Positions 36,317 through 45,649 of a DNA stretch of 64,000 bases are shown here, piece by piece. Position 1 is the stretch's first letter, and every line of letters starts with the position of its first letter. The notes below the pieces were generated by a model, which did not search any database, was not told where the DNA came from, and saw nothing but the letters and a program-made list of their open reading frames with translations. The DNA comes from Segetibacter aerophilus (lineage in GTDB: Bacteria; Bacteroidota; Bacteroidia; Chitinophagales; Chitinophagaceae). Both the position numbers and the translations under genes were made by a program. The DNA is taken from positions 1-64,000 of the forward strand of contig NZ_BJYT01000027.1 in assembly GCF_007991655.1 (NCBI RefSeq). The letters run 5' to 3'.

Positions 36317-37114
36317 TTAGCTTTTATTCTCTTTAGCAAATCCATTTGTTTTTTCTTCAAACAAAGAAGAAAACTTTGGACTTTCCGTTTTCTTCCATTT
36401 ATCCCAGAAAGTAAAATACAGGCCGAAATTGTACTTGAACTGTTTGTGGTGCAGTGAGTGATGAGTAGCTCCGATCAGCCATCGCCCTACAAAATGACGA
36501 TGAAAATTTGCCGGGTACGTTTCAATTTCAAGGTGATTGATAACACTGCTAAAAGTCATGATCGTTAATTGAAACAATAAAACATAGACATGCATCGGAA
36601 GAAATATAATTGTCAGGGGCAAAATAATTGCTTGCAGAATGCCTTCCAAAGGGTGGAATGAGAATGCAGTCCATGCACTTGTCGTGCTGCTATCGTGATG
36701 AACTTTGTGTAACAATTTAAAAACCTTCGGTCGGTGCATCCACCTGTGTAACCAATAGTAATAAGTTTCGTGGATAAGCATAGAAACTAAGAGGCTAAGC
36801 GGCATGTACCACAAAGGATAGTCTTCCAAGTTTAGGTACAACTTAGTGTACCCTTTTTGCCAAAGAATGGCTGTAAACGTTCCTGCAAAAGCAAAGATGA
36901 GAGAAGTAATGGTTGACCACTTCAGCTCCCTGTAAAACTGGGTATTGCCTTCTTTTTTTTTACCCAGGCTTCTGCTGTTCCATTGCTTACCCCTAAAGCG
37001 GTAAAACCAGAATTGAAATAAGCCTGCGATCACAAAGTATCTTCCCACGACCACCAGAAACATTACAAGTGTGGCAAGCAGGAAAACGAGAGGATTTGTA
37101 AAATCGGGCATCAC
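36317..37114 (-). CDS. Sterol desaturase/fatty acid hydroxylase family protein
   Basis: 265 residues, integral membrane di-iron enzyme. Histidine clusters: HETYYYWLHRWMH (HX4-8H), HKVHHDS (HXXHH) and HHSLHHKQ (HXXHH) near residues 120-215, with four or so transmembrane helices around them. Members hydroxylate or desaturate sterols, fatty acids, carotenoids or alkylglycerols; which one applies here is not evident. Stands alone, convergent with the carB-like gene. Confidence 0.88.
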   Translation of the reverse strand: MMPDFTNPLVFLLATLVMFLVVVGRYFVIAGLFQFWFYRFRGKQWNSRSLGKKKEGNTQFYRELKWSTITSLIFAFAGTFTAILWQKGYTKLYLNLEDYPLWYMPLSLLVSMLIHETYYYWLHRWMHRPKVFKLLHKVHHDSSTTSAWTAFSFHPLEGILQAIILPLTIIFLPMHVYVLLFQLTIMTFSSVINHLEIETYPANFHRHFVGRWLIGATHHSLHHKQFKYNFGLYFTFWDKWKKTESPKFSSLFEEKTNGFAKENKS

Positions 37115-37184
37115 GGCAGTATTACAATAATGAAATTAAAGGGAACTCACAGATTTAATACAATTGCAGGCTGCGCTTGTTCAT

Positions 37185-37210
37185 AAAAAAACCCGGCTAA
37201 GCCAGGTTTT
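37185..37210 (-). terminator. Intrinsic terminator of the RNase G gene
   Basis: AAAACCTGGC-TTA-GCCGGGTTTTTTT on the minus strand: a 10-bp stem with one mismatch, 3-nt loop and T7 run. Confidence 0.85.
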
Positions 37211-37214
37211 AAAT

Positions 37215-38768
37215 TTAAATTTTTATTTCTTCTTCGTTCTGATCGTAAAAGTGAAACTCGATTAACGTGTAATTGTTATTGGGTAACACGTTTATATTGG
37301 TCTTGAATTTCTTGTTCCACTTATATTTAATCGAATTGAAGAACCAGCCTTTCGTCAAATGAGAATGAACGATCGGGTTCACATGCAACGTAAGATTCTT
37401 ATGTTGATGTGTAACAAGATAGAGTAGCTTCTTTTCTATTTCGTCAACTAGTAGTATGGTTGAAGTAATTTTACCGGTCCCGTTACAACTCGGGCAAACT
37501 TCAGAAGTATTGATATTTACTTCGGGTCTCATTCTCTGCCGGGTGATCTGCATGAGACCAAACTTAGAAATTGGAAGCACTGCATGTTTCGCACGATCGG
37601 TCCGCATAAAATTATCCATTGCGTCCTGCAACTTCTTTTTATTGTCAGGGAGCTTCATATCGATGAAGTCAACGACAATAATTCCCCCGATATCTCTTAG
37701 TCTTAATTGGCGCGCGATTTCCTCCGCGGCTTCCATATTTGTTTGAAGAGCGTTTTCCTCCTGGTTGTTCCCCACGCTTTTGTAACCGCTATTTACGTCG
37801 ATCACGTGGAGGGCTTCTGTATGTTCAATAATCAAATAAGCACCACTAGGAAGATTTACTGTTTTACCAAAAGCACTTTTAACCTGCTTGGTTATTCCAT
37901 AATGATCAAAAATGGAGGCGCCATTTTGATACATCCCTACAATCTCCGCTTTTTCAGGCGCAATCTTCTGAATATAGTTTTTGGTATCGTTGTAAATGCC
38001 ATTGTCGTTTACGACAATCTTATTAAAATCTTCTGTAAGAAGATCTCTCAACATACTTGTAGCCTTTGTTTGCTCGCTCAAGATTTTTGCCGGCGCTTCA
38101 GCCCCTCTTAAGTTTCTCTGAATACCCTTCCATGTATTAATTAGTGAAGTCAGATCTTCGTGCAACTCTGCTGTATTTTTCCCTTCAGCGGCGGTTCGTA
38201 CAATTACTCCAAAGTTTTTCTCCTTGATTGCTTCTACGATTTTCTGTAACCGTTTGCGTTCCTCACCACTATGTATTTTTTTGGAAACTGCAACAATATC
38301 ATTGAAAGGAGTAAGTACTACAAAACGACCAGGGAGCGAAATTTCACAACTAAGCCGTGGCCCTTTGGCTGCGATCGGCTCTTTTAGAATCTGAACTAAA
38401 ACATTTGGCTTCCCACTTAGTACCTCATTTATTTTACCTGTTTTTAAGATTTCAGGCTCTACCTCGAACTTTGTAAAATCCAAACCCTCTTCAGATTTGT
38501 CTGCTACACTTAACTGAGTAAATTTTAAAATGGAACGGGCAAATGGACTTAGGTCTGTGTAATGTAGAAAGGCATCTTTTTCGAAACCTACATCAATAAA
38601 TGCAGCGTTTAATCCAGGTATTAATTTTTTTACTTTTCCAAGATAGAGATCACCAACACCAAAACTAGAGTCTGTTTTGTCGTTGTGTAATTCTACCAGC
38701 TTTTTGTCTTCTAATAAGGCTATTTCCACCCCATTTGGGGTAGAGTTAATGATAAGTTCTTTGTTCAA
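37215..38768 (-). CDS. rng: Ribonuclease E/G family endoribonuclease
   Basis: 517 residues from a TTG that gives NKELIINSTPNGVEIALLED, the usual N-terminus in Bacteroidota; a GTG 16 codons upstream (38816) is the alternative. Order: S1 RNA-binding domain (SSFGVGDLYLGKVKKLIPGL), RNase H-like and 5' sensor region, DNase I-like catalytic part with HVIDVNSGYKS and IVVDFIDM (Asp residues binding Mg), and the zinc-link CPSCNGTGK. It processes 5S/16S rRNA and degrades mRNA. Last gene of the cluster HU/IHF, TPR protein, tiny basic protein, rng. Confidence 0.92.
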   Translation of the reverse strand: MNKELIINSTPNGVEIALLEDKKLVELHNDKTDSSFGVGDLYLGKVKKLIPGLNAAFIDVGFEKDAFLHYTDLSPFARSILKFTQLSVADKSEEGLDFTKFEVEPEILKTGKINEVLSGKPNVLVQILKEPIAAKGPRLSCEISLPGRFVVLTPFNDIVAVSKKIHSGEERKRLQKIVEAIKEKNFGVIVRTAAEGKNTAELHEDLTSLINTWKGIQRNLRGAEAPAKILSEQTKATSMLRDLLTEDFNKIVVNDNGIYNDTKNYIQKIAPEKAEIVGMYQNGASIFDHYGITKQVKSAFGKTVNLPSGAYLIIEHTEALHVIDVNSGYKSVGNNQEENALQTNMEAAEEIARQLRLRDIGGIIVVDFIDMKLPDNKKKLQDAMDNFMRTDRAKHAVLPISKFGLMQITRQRMRPEVNINTSEVCPSCNGTGKITSTILLVDEIEKKLLYLVTHQHKNLTLHVNPIVHSHLTKGWFFNSIKYKWNKKFKTNINVLPNNNYTLIEFHFYDQNEEEIKI

Positions 38769-38927
38769 AATTGCAACTTTTAAAAATTCACACAAGTTCC
38801 CCGCTAAGGAGAGCACACCATTTCGTCACCGTGTTGAACCAACACGAAATTATCCTGCCACTTTTTATTGATAAGGTAAAGGTAAAAGTTGCAAAACAGG
38901 CGGTTGGCAGACCAGTAGAAAGTTGAA

Positions 38928-38960
38928 AATGCCGGAGAATAACTGCTACTCTCCGGCATT
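38928..38960 (-). terminator. Intrinsic terminator after the tiny basic protein gene
   Basis: Perfect 11-bp arms AATGCCGGAGA / TCTCCGGCATT, 11-nt loop, TTTTC after the stem on the minus strand. It may separate or attenuate transcription into rng. Confidence 0.75.
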
Positions 38961-38988
38961 GCAAATAATGACAGGATGAGAAGAAGAA

Positions 38989-39081
38989 CTACTTCTTCTT
39001 TTTATGACGATTTTTTCTTAATCTCTTTTTACGCTTGTGCGTCGCAATCTTATGACGCTTTCTTTTCTTTCCGCAAGGCAT
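38989..39081 (-). CDS. 30-residue AURKAIP1/COX24-like basic protein
   Basis: Only 30 codons: starts MPCGKKRKRHKIATHKRK, continues with more Lys, Arg and His residues and ends in a Lys run. Of 30 residues about 20 are Lys, Arg or His. This is the ubiquitous Bacteroidota protein annotated as AURKAIP1/COX24 domain, related to the C-terminus of mitochondrial ribosomal protein mS38, and is presumably a small-subunit ribosomal protein (inference). Located between the TPR gene and the terminator before rng. Confidence 0.85.
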   Translation of the reverse strand: MPCGKKRKRHKIATHKRKKRLRKNRHKKKK

Positions 39082-39111
39082 GATATAATAATTTTTAGTT
39101 TATAATTACTG

Positions 39112-39957
39112 TTATTGTAATGCTTTTATTCGTGTTTCTAATTCTTTTTGAACTTCAGGGTTTGGTATTTTACCTTTCACTATTTTGTACCATTTGATAG
39201 CATTCTCTTTATCACCCTTCTGATCAAAAGTCTCTGCAAGGTTTAAAACTGCTTCAAGATTTTCCGGCTGTTTCTTAACTATAGTTTCAAAGTGCTCAAT
39301 TGCTTTATCAAATTGCCCACTTCTCACACCCCCAAGACCCAATATTAAATGAGCAAAAAGGTTGTTAGGATCTCGTTGTATCACTTCTCTTATCAACGAT
39401 ATGCCTTCCATCGGGTTATCTGAAATGCTGCCAAAAATGTAGCACGCTCCTAACCCAACCTTGCTGCTATCGTTAGCCGGATTTACTTCTAACGCTCTCT
39501 GAAAAAGATCTTTTGCATTTGTTGCTAACCAGTTCTGCATTGGAGGATCAGCCTCGGTTTTTAGATTGGTTAAAAACAAATGGGCTGCGAAGGTGAGGCT
39601 TTTTTCAGAATTTTCCAACTTCGCTGCTTCTGCCGTATAATAGGCGTATGGTTCAAATAACCTTACGCTATCTTCCCAGAAGGAAGCTAGCGTTTTGTAA
39701 ACGCGGAGCTGCTGATTTTTAACGTCACCTCTTTTTACACTATTTTCAAGGGAAGTAACTCTTTCCAGCTGTTGCGGAGTCAATCGCTCTTTAGCATGCG
39801 TAAGCAATTTCTCAGATTCAATTTTCTTTTGCTCGTGAGGAGTATTCGCAGCAACTGCAGCAGCAGGCTTTGCCGGGGGTATAGTATTACCAAAGAAGAA
39901 TAATAGGATAAATAACATAACGCCGCCACCTACCAATAGAAGTTGTTGTTTCTTCAC
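39112..39957 (-). CDS. Membrane-anchored TPR protein
   Basis: 281 residues. N-terminal membrane anchor (LLLVGGGVMLFILLFFFG), a helical spacer and three to four TPR units in the C-terminal half (AKDLFQRALEVNPANDSSKVGLG, NLFAHLILGLGGVRSGQFDKAI, NLEAVLNLAETFDQKGDKENAI). It probably acts as a periplasmic scaffold; partners unknown. It follows the HU/IHF gene by 96 nt in an order I have come to expect in Chitinophagaceae. Confidence 0.8.
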   Translation of the reverse strand: MKKQQLLLVGGGVMLFILLFFFGNTIPPAKPAAAVAANTPHEQKKIESEKLLTHAKERLTPQQLERVTSLENSVKRGDVKNQQLRVYKTLASFWEDSVRLFEPYAYYTAEAAKLENSEKSLTFAAHLFLTNLKTEADPPMQNWLATNAKDLFQRALEVNPANDSSKVGLGACYIFGSISDNPMEGISLIREVIQRDPNNLFAHLILGLGGVRSGQFDKAIEHFETIVKKQPENLEAVLNLAETFDQKGDKENAIKWYKIVKGKIPNPEVQKELETRIKALQ

Positions 39958-40053
39958 GATTATTTATTATCCGGCAAATGTAGATTAAATGGTGGGTGTA
40001 TTGTCAGTTGTTTAGTTAAAAGAAGCGGGCAAACAGTGTGGAAATAAAACTCA

Positions 40054-40356
40054 TTAAACAGCCCCGTCTTCATGTTTCCTTTTACTTTTAACTTCGCTAA
40101 CAAACTCTTTTGCTGGCTTAAAGGCTGGAATGAAATGCTCAGGAATTTCAACAGCAATATTACGTTTAATATTTCTGCCAATTTTGGCAGCCCTTTTCTT
40201 AGTTATAAAGCTACCGAACCCTCTTATATAAATATTTTCCCCTTGCGAAAGACTGTCCTTCACTTCCTTGAACATCGTTTCTAATGTTACTAAAACATCA
40301 ACTTTAGGTATGCCCGTTTTTTCTGAAATTTGATTTATTAAGTCTGACTTTCTCAT
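40054..40356 (-). CDS. HU/IHF family DNA-binding protein
   Basis: 100 residues. N-terminal dimer helices (MRKSDLINQISEKTGIPKVDV), the beta-arm region GENIYIRGFGSFITKKRAAKIGRN with the conserved Gly-Phe-Gly-Ser-Phe, and the IPAFKPAKEF C-terminal motif. The arm reads ...IKRNIAVEIPEHFIPAFKP, nearer to IHF-type than to generic HU. It bends DNA. Heads the gene cluster that ends in rng and is divergent from mutY. Confidence 0.93.
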   Translation of the reverse strand: MRKSDLINQISEKTGIPKVDVLVTLETMFKEVKDSLSQGENIYIRGFGSFITKKRAAKIGRNIKRNIAVEIPEHFIPAFKPAKEFVSEVKSKRKHEDGAV

Positions 40357-40550
40357 TGGGTAGTTATTTTTTCTTTTCTACTCAAACTGTTTTTTTTCGC
40401 CGTGCGTGTTGAGTATTCTTTTTTAAAAAACCCTTTTTTACTTTGGCTTACTCTACTGTTAATCAATTAATATTAAAGAAAGTTAAATAAAATTTTATTG
40501 TCTTTAATTAATTATAAAGTGATAATTGTGTCTTTATATTCGACGTACTC

Positions 40551-41639
40551 ATGGAAAATAATTTCACCAGGAACATAATCAATTGGCACTTAGAGGGAAA
40601 TAAAAGAATCATGCCATGGAAAGGGGAAAAAGACCCTTATAAAATTTGGATTAGCGAAATTATTCTTCAACAAACACGTGTGACGCAAGGACTTGCGTAT
40701 TACAATAATTTTATTGAAGTTTTTCCGGACTTGAAAAGTCTTGCTGAAGCACCAAACGAAGCGGTTTTCAAGGCTTGGGAAGGTTTAGGCTATTATTCAA
40801 GGTGCAAACACTTGCTTTTTACTGCACGTTATATATTAGATGATTTAGAGGGGAAATTTCCGGAAACCTACGAAAATCTATTAAAACTCAAGGGTATAGG
40901 ACCTTACACCGCGGCTGCCATTTCGTCTTTTGCGTATGGACTTCCACATGCAGTGGTGGATGGGAATGTTTTTAGGGTGCTAGCGAGATTTTTTGGGGAA
41001 GCGATAGCTATTGACTCAGTTAAAGGAAAGGAACTTTTTACCGGCCTTGCAAATAGGTTGTTATTCAAAGAAGACTCTGCCGCTTATAACCAGGCACTTA
41101 TGGATTTTGGTGCAACGATATGTAAGCCGCAATTACCTGATTGTTTTAATTGCGTTCTTCAACAAGAGTGCGTGGCTTACAATTCTGGACTAGTTAATGA
41201 ACTTCCTGTAAAAGAAAAACGACTAATAAAACGAAAGCGGTTTTTTACATACTTCATCTTCATGACTGACGAAGGAGTGCTAGTTCGAAAACGGATAGAC
41301 AAAGACATTTGGGAGAACCTGTACGAATTTTATTTAGTTGAATCAAGCAAAGAGTTACACTGGAAACAGAAAGACATCAAACAGTGGTTGAATGAGCAAT
41401 TAGGCATCAACGATTTTTCAATTATCAAAATTTCTGATCCGTATACTCAGCACTTAACTCATCAAACCTTACTGGGAAGATTTATTACAGTAAAGCTGCC
41501 TATTGTGCCAGCATCATTAAAACACTTTTTAGAGCTAAACGCTGATGAGCTTTCCCTTGTCCCCTTTCCAAAATTTATAAACCGGCATCTACAAGACCAA
41601 TCTTTCCTTGGAGGTACAATCGAAAAAATTCTGGTTTGA
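40551..41639 (+). CDS. mutY: A/G-specific adenine glycosylase
   Basis: 362 residues. Removes A opposite 8-oxoG. HhH-GPD domain: WISEIILQQTRVTQGLAYY, LKGIGPYTAAAISSFAYG and VDGNVFRVLAR (catalytic Asp), then the [4Fe-4S] ligands in CKPQLPDCFNCVLQQEC, and the C-terminal NUDIX-like 8-oxoG recognition domain (RKRFFTYFIFMTDEGVLVRKR). Length normal. Divergent from the HU/IHF gene and followed by ssb, gldE, gldD, a conserved block in Bacteroidota. Confidence 0.95.
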   Translation: MENNFTRNIINWHLEGNKRIMPWKGEKDPYKIWISEIILQQTRVTQGLAYYNNFIEVFPDLKSLAEAPNEAVFKAWEGLGYYSRCKHLLFTARYILDDLEGKFPETYENLLKLKGIGPYTAAAISSFAYGLPHAVVDGNVFRVLARFFGEAIAIDSVKGKELFTGLANRLLFKEDSAAYNQALMDFGATICKPQLPDCFNCVLQQECVAYNSGLVNELPVKEKRLIKRKRFFTYFIFMTDEGVLVRKRIDKDIWENLYEFYLVESSKELHWKQKDIKQWLNEQLGINDFSIIKISDPYTQHLTHQTLLGRFITVKLPIVPASLKHFLELNADELSLVPFPKFINRHLQDQSFLGGTIEKILV

Positions 41640-41760
41640 AAAAGACCATTTCACTTTAGAGTTCTAGAAGCACCGATTAGCTGAAACTAACATGACCATT
41701 TGCCGCTTTTGGTAAAAACTGCCTAAATACATCATTAGAAGAATAAATTTTTTTCAATGC

Positions 41761-41791
41761 TTGAATTGTTTTATAAAAAAAAGTAATTTTA
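41761..41791 (+). promoter_or_regulatory. Putative promoter of ssb
   Basis: TTG, 20 nt, then TAATTTTA (one change from TAnnTTTG), ~48 nt before the ATG. Confidence 0.4.
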
Positions 41792-41838
41792 GAGAGCTGA
41801 CAAATTAGAAGGGAAGTCACTTTAAAATTCGAACTATC

Positions 41839-42276
41839 ATGAGAGGCGTAAATAGAGTAATACTAATTGGCAATCTTGGGAAGGATCCGGATGTACAATA
41901 CCTGGAAGGAAATATTGGAGTAGCAAAATTTAGTTTAGCAACTACTGAAACATACAAAGACAGAAGCGGAAAGCTTGTTTCTCAAACTGAATGGCATACG
42001 GTGGTACTGTGGAGAGGACTGGCGGAGCTGGCACAGAAATATTTACATAAAGGAAGCCTCGTTTATATAGAGGGAAGACTAAGAACCCGAAGCTGGGAAG
42101 ACAAAGAAGGAAATAAGAAATTTGCTACGGAAGTTGTCGGAGATAACCTTATAATGCTTGATAAAAGAGGTGAAGGCCACGGATTTAGTGTCGGCAACCA
42201 TCATGATAACCTCGAAGGCATAAGCAATGCAGATATCCCCCCTATCGGAGAAACTAGGGAAGACCTGCCTTTTTAA
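41839..42276 (+). CDS. ssb: Single-stranded DNA-binding protein
   Basis: 145 residues. OB fold with RGVNRVILIGNLGKDPDVQYLE, the aromatic VSQTEWHTVVLWRGLAE and GSLVYIEGRLRTRSWEDKEG. The acidic C-terminus ends EDLPF, which is the tip recognised by partner proteins (REDLPF instead of DDIPF). Binds ssDNA in replication and repair. Downstream of mutY. Confidence 0.95.
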   Translation: MRGVNRVILIGNLGKDPDVQYLEGNIGVAKFSLATTETYKDRSGKLVSQTEWHTVVLWRGLAELAQKYLHKGSLVYIEGRLRTRSWEDKEGNKKFATEVVGDNLIMLDKRGEGHGFSVGNHHDNLEGISNADIPPIGETREDLPF

Positions 42277-42356
42277 ATAAAATTAATTAGTTTATATATT
42301 CGCATAGCCTAAGGGGTCATGCTACCTTTATATCGTTAACCAAACCCATTGCTGTT

Positions 42357-43697
42357 TTGGATCATCACCCGGATTTGTATTATTTTCTTAACGCAGTTAC
42401 CCCCGCTGCTATAAATACACAGGCTTCGACTATTTTAATTTTTCTTCTTATTATTTTATTGCTAATATCTTTCTTTGTTTCCGGGGCCGAAGTAGCTTTC
42501 TTTTCTCTTTCTTATAAAGACATTAATATGCTTAAAACTAAGCAACAATCTGCTTATAAGCGGATTGTTGACTTGTTGGAAGAGCCTAAGACCTTGCTTG
42601 CCTCATTACTTATCGCGAACAGTTTCGTTAACATTTCAATAATCATTATTTCAAATTTTGTTATCGATGGATTGTTTGAATACAATACACAACTTTGGTG
42701 GGTAGAATTCTTAATCAAAGTATTAGCAGTTACTTTTTTGCTGGTTTTATTTGGGGAGGTTATGCCAAAAGTAATGGCTACCCAAAACAACATCCGTTTT
42801 GCAAAAGATGCCGGAGCATTGGTAGAAGCAATCTCTTACCTGTTTAAAGGACTGAGTTTGAGATTGGTGGGTACATCTGATTTCATTGAAAGGAAGCTTG
42901 CAAAAAAATCGAACAACTCATACAGCCTTGAAGAGTTGGATCATGCGATTGATATTACAACCGACAGCGAAGCCTCTCAAAAAGAAAAAAATATTTTGAA
43001 AGGGATTGTCAAGTTCGGAAACATAACAGCGAAGCAGGTAATGAAAGCAAGGCTTGACGTAAGTGGAATAGAGCATTCAACATCGTTTGGTGATTTGGTT
43101 AAAAAAGTGGAGGAACTGCATTACAGCAGGTTGCCCGTGTATAAAGAAGATCTGGATGCAGTGGTAGGAATAATTCATACAAAAGACCTTTTGCCACACT
43201 TAGGAAAGCCTGACGATTTTGCATGGCAGCCTTTGATGAGAGCTCCTTTTTTTATTCACGAGCAAAAAATGATTGAAGACCTATTACAGGAATTCCAGGC
43301 AAAAAGGACGCACTTTGCTGTTGTAGTGGACGAGTTTGGTGGTACAAGCGGAATTGTAACGCTCGAAGACATTATGGAAGAAATTATCGGCGATATAAAG
43401 GATGAATTCGATGAAGAAGATGTAGCCTACACTAAAGTTGACGACTACAATTACATCTTTGAAGGAAAAATAATGATCCATGACGTGTGCCGTGTTATGG
43501 AACTTCCTATGGAAACATTCGACGAGGTAAGAGGTGAAAGCGAATCACTTGCAGGACTGGTTCTGGAGCTAGCCGGCGAAATACCGGTTGCGAACGAAGT
43601 AGTGTCAAGTGGTGATTTTGAATTTACTGTTTTAGAAATCGAAAAAAATCGATTGCAAAAAATTAAGGTTACTATAAAACCTCATGCGCCGGAGTAG
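42357..43697 (+). CDS. gldE: Gliding motility-associated membrane protein GldE (CBS/CorC-like)
   Basis: 446 residues. DUF21-type N-terminal domain with three to four helices (STILIFLLIILLLISFFVSGAEVAFFSLS), two CBS domains (HYSRLPVYKEDLDAVVGIIHTKDLL; HFAVVVDEFGGTSGIVTLEDIMEEIIG) and a transporter-associated HlyC/CorC C-terminal domain. Same order as GldE, and the next gene is gldD, so the assignment is firm. The start is TTG (42357). GldE supports GldD and the gliding/type IX secretion machinery. Confidence 0.92.
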   Translation: MDHHPDLYYFLNAVTPAAINTQASTILIFLLIILLLISFFVSGAEVAFFSLSYKDINMLKTKQQSAYKRIVDLLEEPKTLLASLLIANSFVNISIIIISNFVIDGLFEYNTQLWWVEFLIKVLAVTFLLVLFGEVMPKVMATQNNIRFAKDAGALVEAISYLFKGLSLRLVGTSDFIERKLAKKSNNSYSLEELDHAIDITTDSEASQKEKNILKGIVKFGNITAKQVMKARLDVSGIEHSTSFGDLVKKVEELHYSRLPVYKEDLDAVVGIIHTKDLLPHLGKPDDFAWQPLMRAPFFIHEQKMIEDLLQEFQAKRTHFAVVVDEFGGTSGIVTLEDIMEEIIGDIKDEFDEEDVAYTKVDDYNYIFEGKIMIHDVCRVMELPMETFDEVRGESESLAGLVLELAGEIPVANEVVSSGDFEFTVLEIEKNRLQKIKVTIKPHAPE

Positions 43698-43729
43698 ATG
43701 TAGATTTGAAGCCTTCTTAAAAAATATCA

Positions 43730-44374
43730 TTGAAAAAATTATTTCCTATTTTCCGTTGTCGATCTTTTTCTCAAGATCTCTCCGCAACAGCTTTTATTCT
43801 TCCTATCTTGTTAGTCTTATTTAGCAGCTCAATTACGTCGTGCAACAGCGACTATACCCCGAAGCCTAGAGGTTATTTTAAGATCGAATTACCTAAAAAA
43901 CAATACAGGGTTTTTAACCAGCCGGGTTATCCATACTCGTTCGAATACCCAACTTATGCAGAGGTTGTAAAAGACAGTAGCTTTTTTGGAGAGGCTACAG
44001 AAAATTCCTGGTGGATTAATATCGACTTCCCTCAATTTAATGGTCGCATTTATGTGAGCTATAAAGACCCAAAGAAGGAAAAGTTTGATAAGTTGATAAG
44101 TGACTCTTACAAATTAACTAATAAGAATACTGTAAAGGCTTATAGTATCGACGACTCGCTTATTACAAATCCTCATAACGTGCATGGTATTTTCTTCAAA
44201 CTGGGCGGAGACGTTGCGACTGCAAACCAGTTTCTATTGACTGACACTACCAAACACTTTCTCAGGGGCGCTCTTTACTTCGATGCTACTCCCAATGAAG
44301 ATTCTTTGGCTATCGTAAACCGATTCTTGATCGAGGATGTAAAGCACCTGATTAATACTTTCAAGTGGAATTAA
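43730..44374 (+). CDS. gldD: Gliding motility lipoprotein GldD
   Basis: 214 residues from a TTG start. Lipoprotein signal with lipobox SSITSC (Cys38), then YTPKPRGYFKIELPKKQYRVF, the typical GldD start, and the conserved C-terminal FLRGALYFDATPNEDSL. Essential for gliding in Flavobacterium johnsoniae. Follows gldE by 32 nt in the same operon. Whether this organism glides depends on the remaining gld genes outside the window. Confidence 0.92.
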   Translation: MKKLFPIFRCRSFSQDLSATAFILPILLVLFSSSITSCNSDYTPKPRGYFKIELPKKQYRVFNQPGYPYSFEYPTYAEVVKDSSFFGEATENSWWINIDFPQFNGRIYVSYKDPKKEKFDKLISDSYKLTNKNTVKAYSIDDSLITNPHNVHGIFFKLGGDVATANQFLLTDTTKHFLRGALYFDATPNEDSLAIVNRFLIEDVKHLINTFKWN

Positions 44375-44399
44375 GCTGATTCTATAAAATCTCATAACC

Positions 44400-45614
44400 T
44401 TACCGGCGGCTTGCTATCAATAGATTGAGATCGGTATACTTTAAATCAAATCGCTGGGATAAATAGAAATTGGTAAGATGCCCTTTATACATGTAGATCC
44501 CGTTCCGAAGATTGAAGTCGTGCCATGCCATTTCTTCCACTCCCCCTTCATCACTTACATTTAATAACAATGGCATTAAAACGTTGCTAATTGCCTGGCT
44601 GGCAGTTCGTGCAAATCCGCTTGGAATATTAGGAACACAGTAATGGATGATTCCATGCTTTACAAAAGTTGGTTGTTCATGACTGGTAATCTCACTCGTC
44701 TCAAAACATCCACCCCTGTCAATACTCACGTCTATGATTACGCTGCCTGTTCTCATAGCCGCCACCATTTCTTCTGAAACCAAAATGGGTGTCCTACCGA
44801 ACTCACTGCTTAGTGCTCCAACTGCCACTTCGCAGGTTTTTAACTGTTTTGCCAGAATTTTCGGCTCTATTACGCTTGTCCACACTCGAACTCCCAAATT
44901 ATTCTGTAACCTCTTTAAACGGTATACATTATTATCAAACACTTTTACGGAAGCGCCCAAAGCTAAAGCGGTGCGTGTGGCAAACTCGCCTACTACCCCG
45001 GCTCCTATAATGATAACTTTTGTTGGGGGAATACCACTAATACCTCCCAATAAAACCCCTTTGCCATCGTTTGCACAACCCAGGTATTGTCCAGCAATCA
45101 GCATAATAGCAGCGCCCGCAATTTCACTCATGCTTCTAACGATAGGGTAAGTGCCGCTTTGATCTTTTAAATTCTCAAAGCTTAATGCAGTCACTTTCTT
45201 CTCCATCATCTTTTGGAGAAATTCACCTTTCATCGCCGACAAATGAATTGGGGAAATAATGGTCTGACCCATTTGTAACAGTGGCAAATCTTCTTCGACA
45301 ACAGGTGCACTTTTTACCAACAAAGGCGCTTTAAAAACTTCTTCGCGTTTAAATTCTATTTCTGCTCCTGCTTCGCTATAATCTCTATCAGAATATTTGC
45401 TTCCCTCCCCTGCTAACGATTCTATTGTCACTTTATGCCCGTTGCTCACTAACACGCTTACACCTTCCGGTGTCAGCGCTATTCGATTTTCCTGGAACGC
45501 CGTTTCTTTCGGAATGCCTATATATAATTGTTTTCCCTGGGCCTTTATATCAAGGGTTTCTTCTAAAGTTTCGTATGAGAAAGAGGTACTTATAAGGGGC
45601 TTTACAGATGCCAT
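44400..45614 (-). CDS. ald: Alanine dehydrogenase
   Basis: 404 residues. Reversible NAD-dependent oxidative deamination of alanine to pyruvate. N-terminal catalytic domain: GIPKETAFQENRIALTPEGV (pyruvate-binding Arg) and LSFENLKDQSGTYPIVRSMSEIAG; Rossmann: KVIIIGAGVVGEFATRTALALGA; then VIIDVSIDRGGCFETSE. The protein has a ~30-residue N-terminal extension beyond classical Ald, usual in Bacteroidota. A near-consensus promoter ends 8 nt before the ATG, so the mRNA may be leaderless. Confidence 0.9.
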   Translation of the reverse strand: MASVKPLISTSFSYETLEETLDIKAQGKQLYIGIPKETAFQENRIALTPEGVSVLVSNGHKVTIESLAGEGSKYSDRDYSEAGAEIEFKREEVFKAPLLVKSAPVVEEDLPLLQMGQTIISPIHLSAMKGEFLQKMMEKKVTALSFENLKDQSGTYPIVRSMSEIAGAAIMLIAGQYLGCANDGKGVLLGGISGIPPTKVIIIGAGVVGEFATRTALALGASVKVFDNNVYRLKRLQNNLGVRVWTSVIEPKILAKQLKTCEVAVGALSSEFGRTPILVSEEMVAAMRTGSVIIDVSIDRGGCFETSEITSHEQPTFVKHGIIHYCVPNIPSGFARTASQAISNVLMPLLLNVSDEGGVEEMAWHDFNLRNGIYMYKGHLTNFYLSQRFDLKYTDLNLLIASRR

Positions 45615-45621
45615 GTACGCA

Positions 45622-45649
45622 CAAAGTTAATTACAGAATAATTTTGCAA
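45622..45649 (-). promoter_or_regulatory. Putative promoter of ald
   Basis: On the minus strand TTG, 17 nt, TAACTTTG. Consensus -33 and -7 boxes; the box ends only 8 nt from the ATG. Confidence 0.55.

Noticed and set aside
39030-39050. TTGCGACGCACAAG resembles the interspersed element
   Set aside because: It lies inside the 30-residue basic protein and encodes its conserved IATHKR residues; coding constraint explains it.
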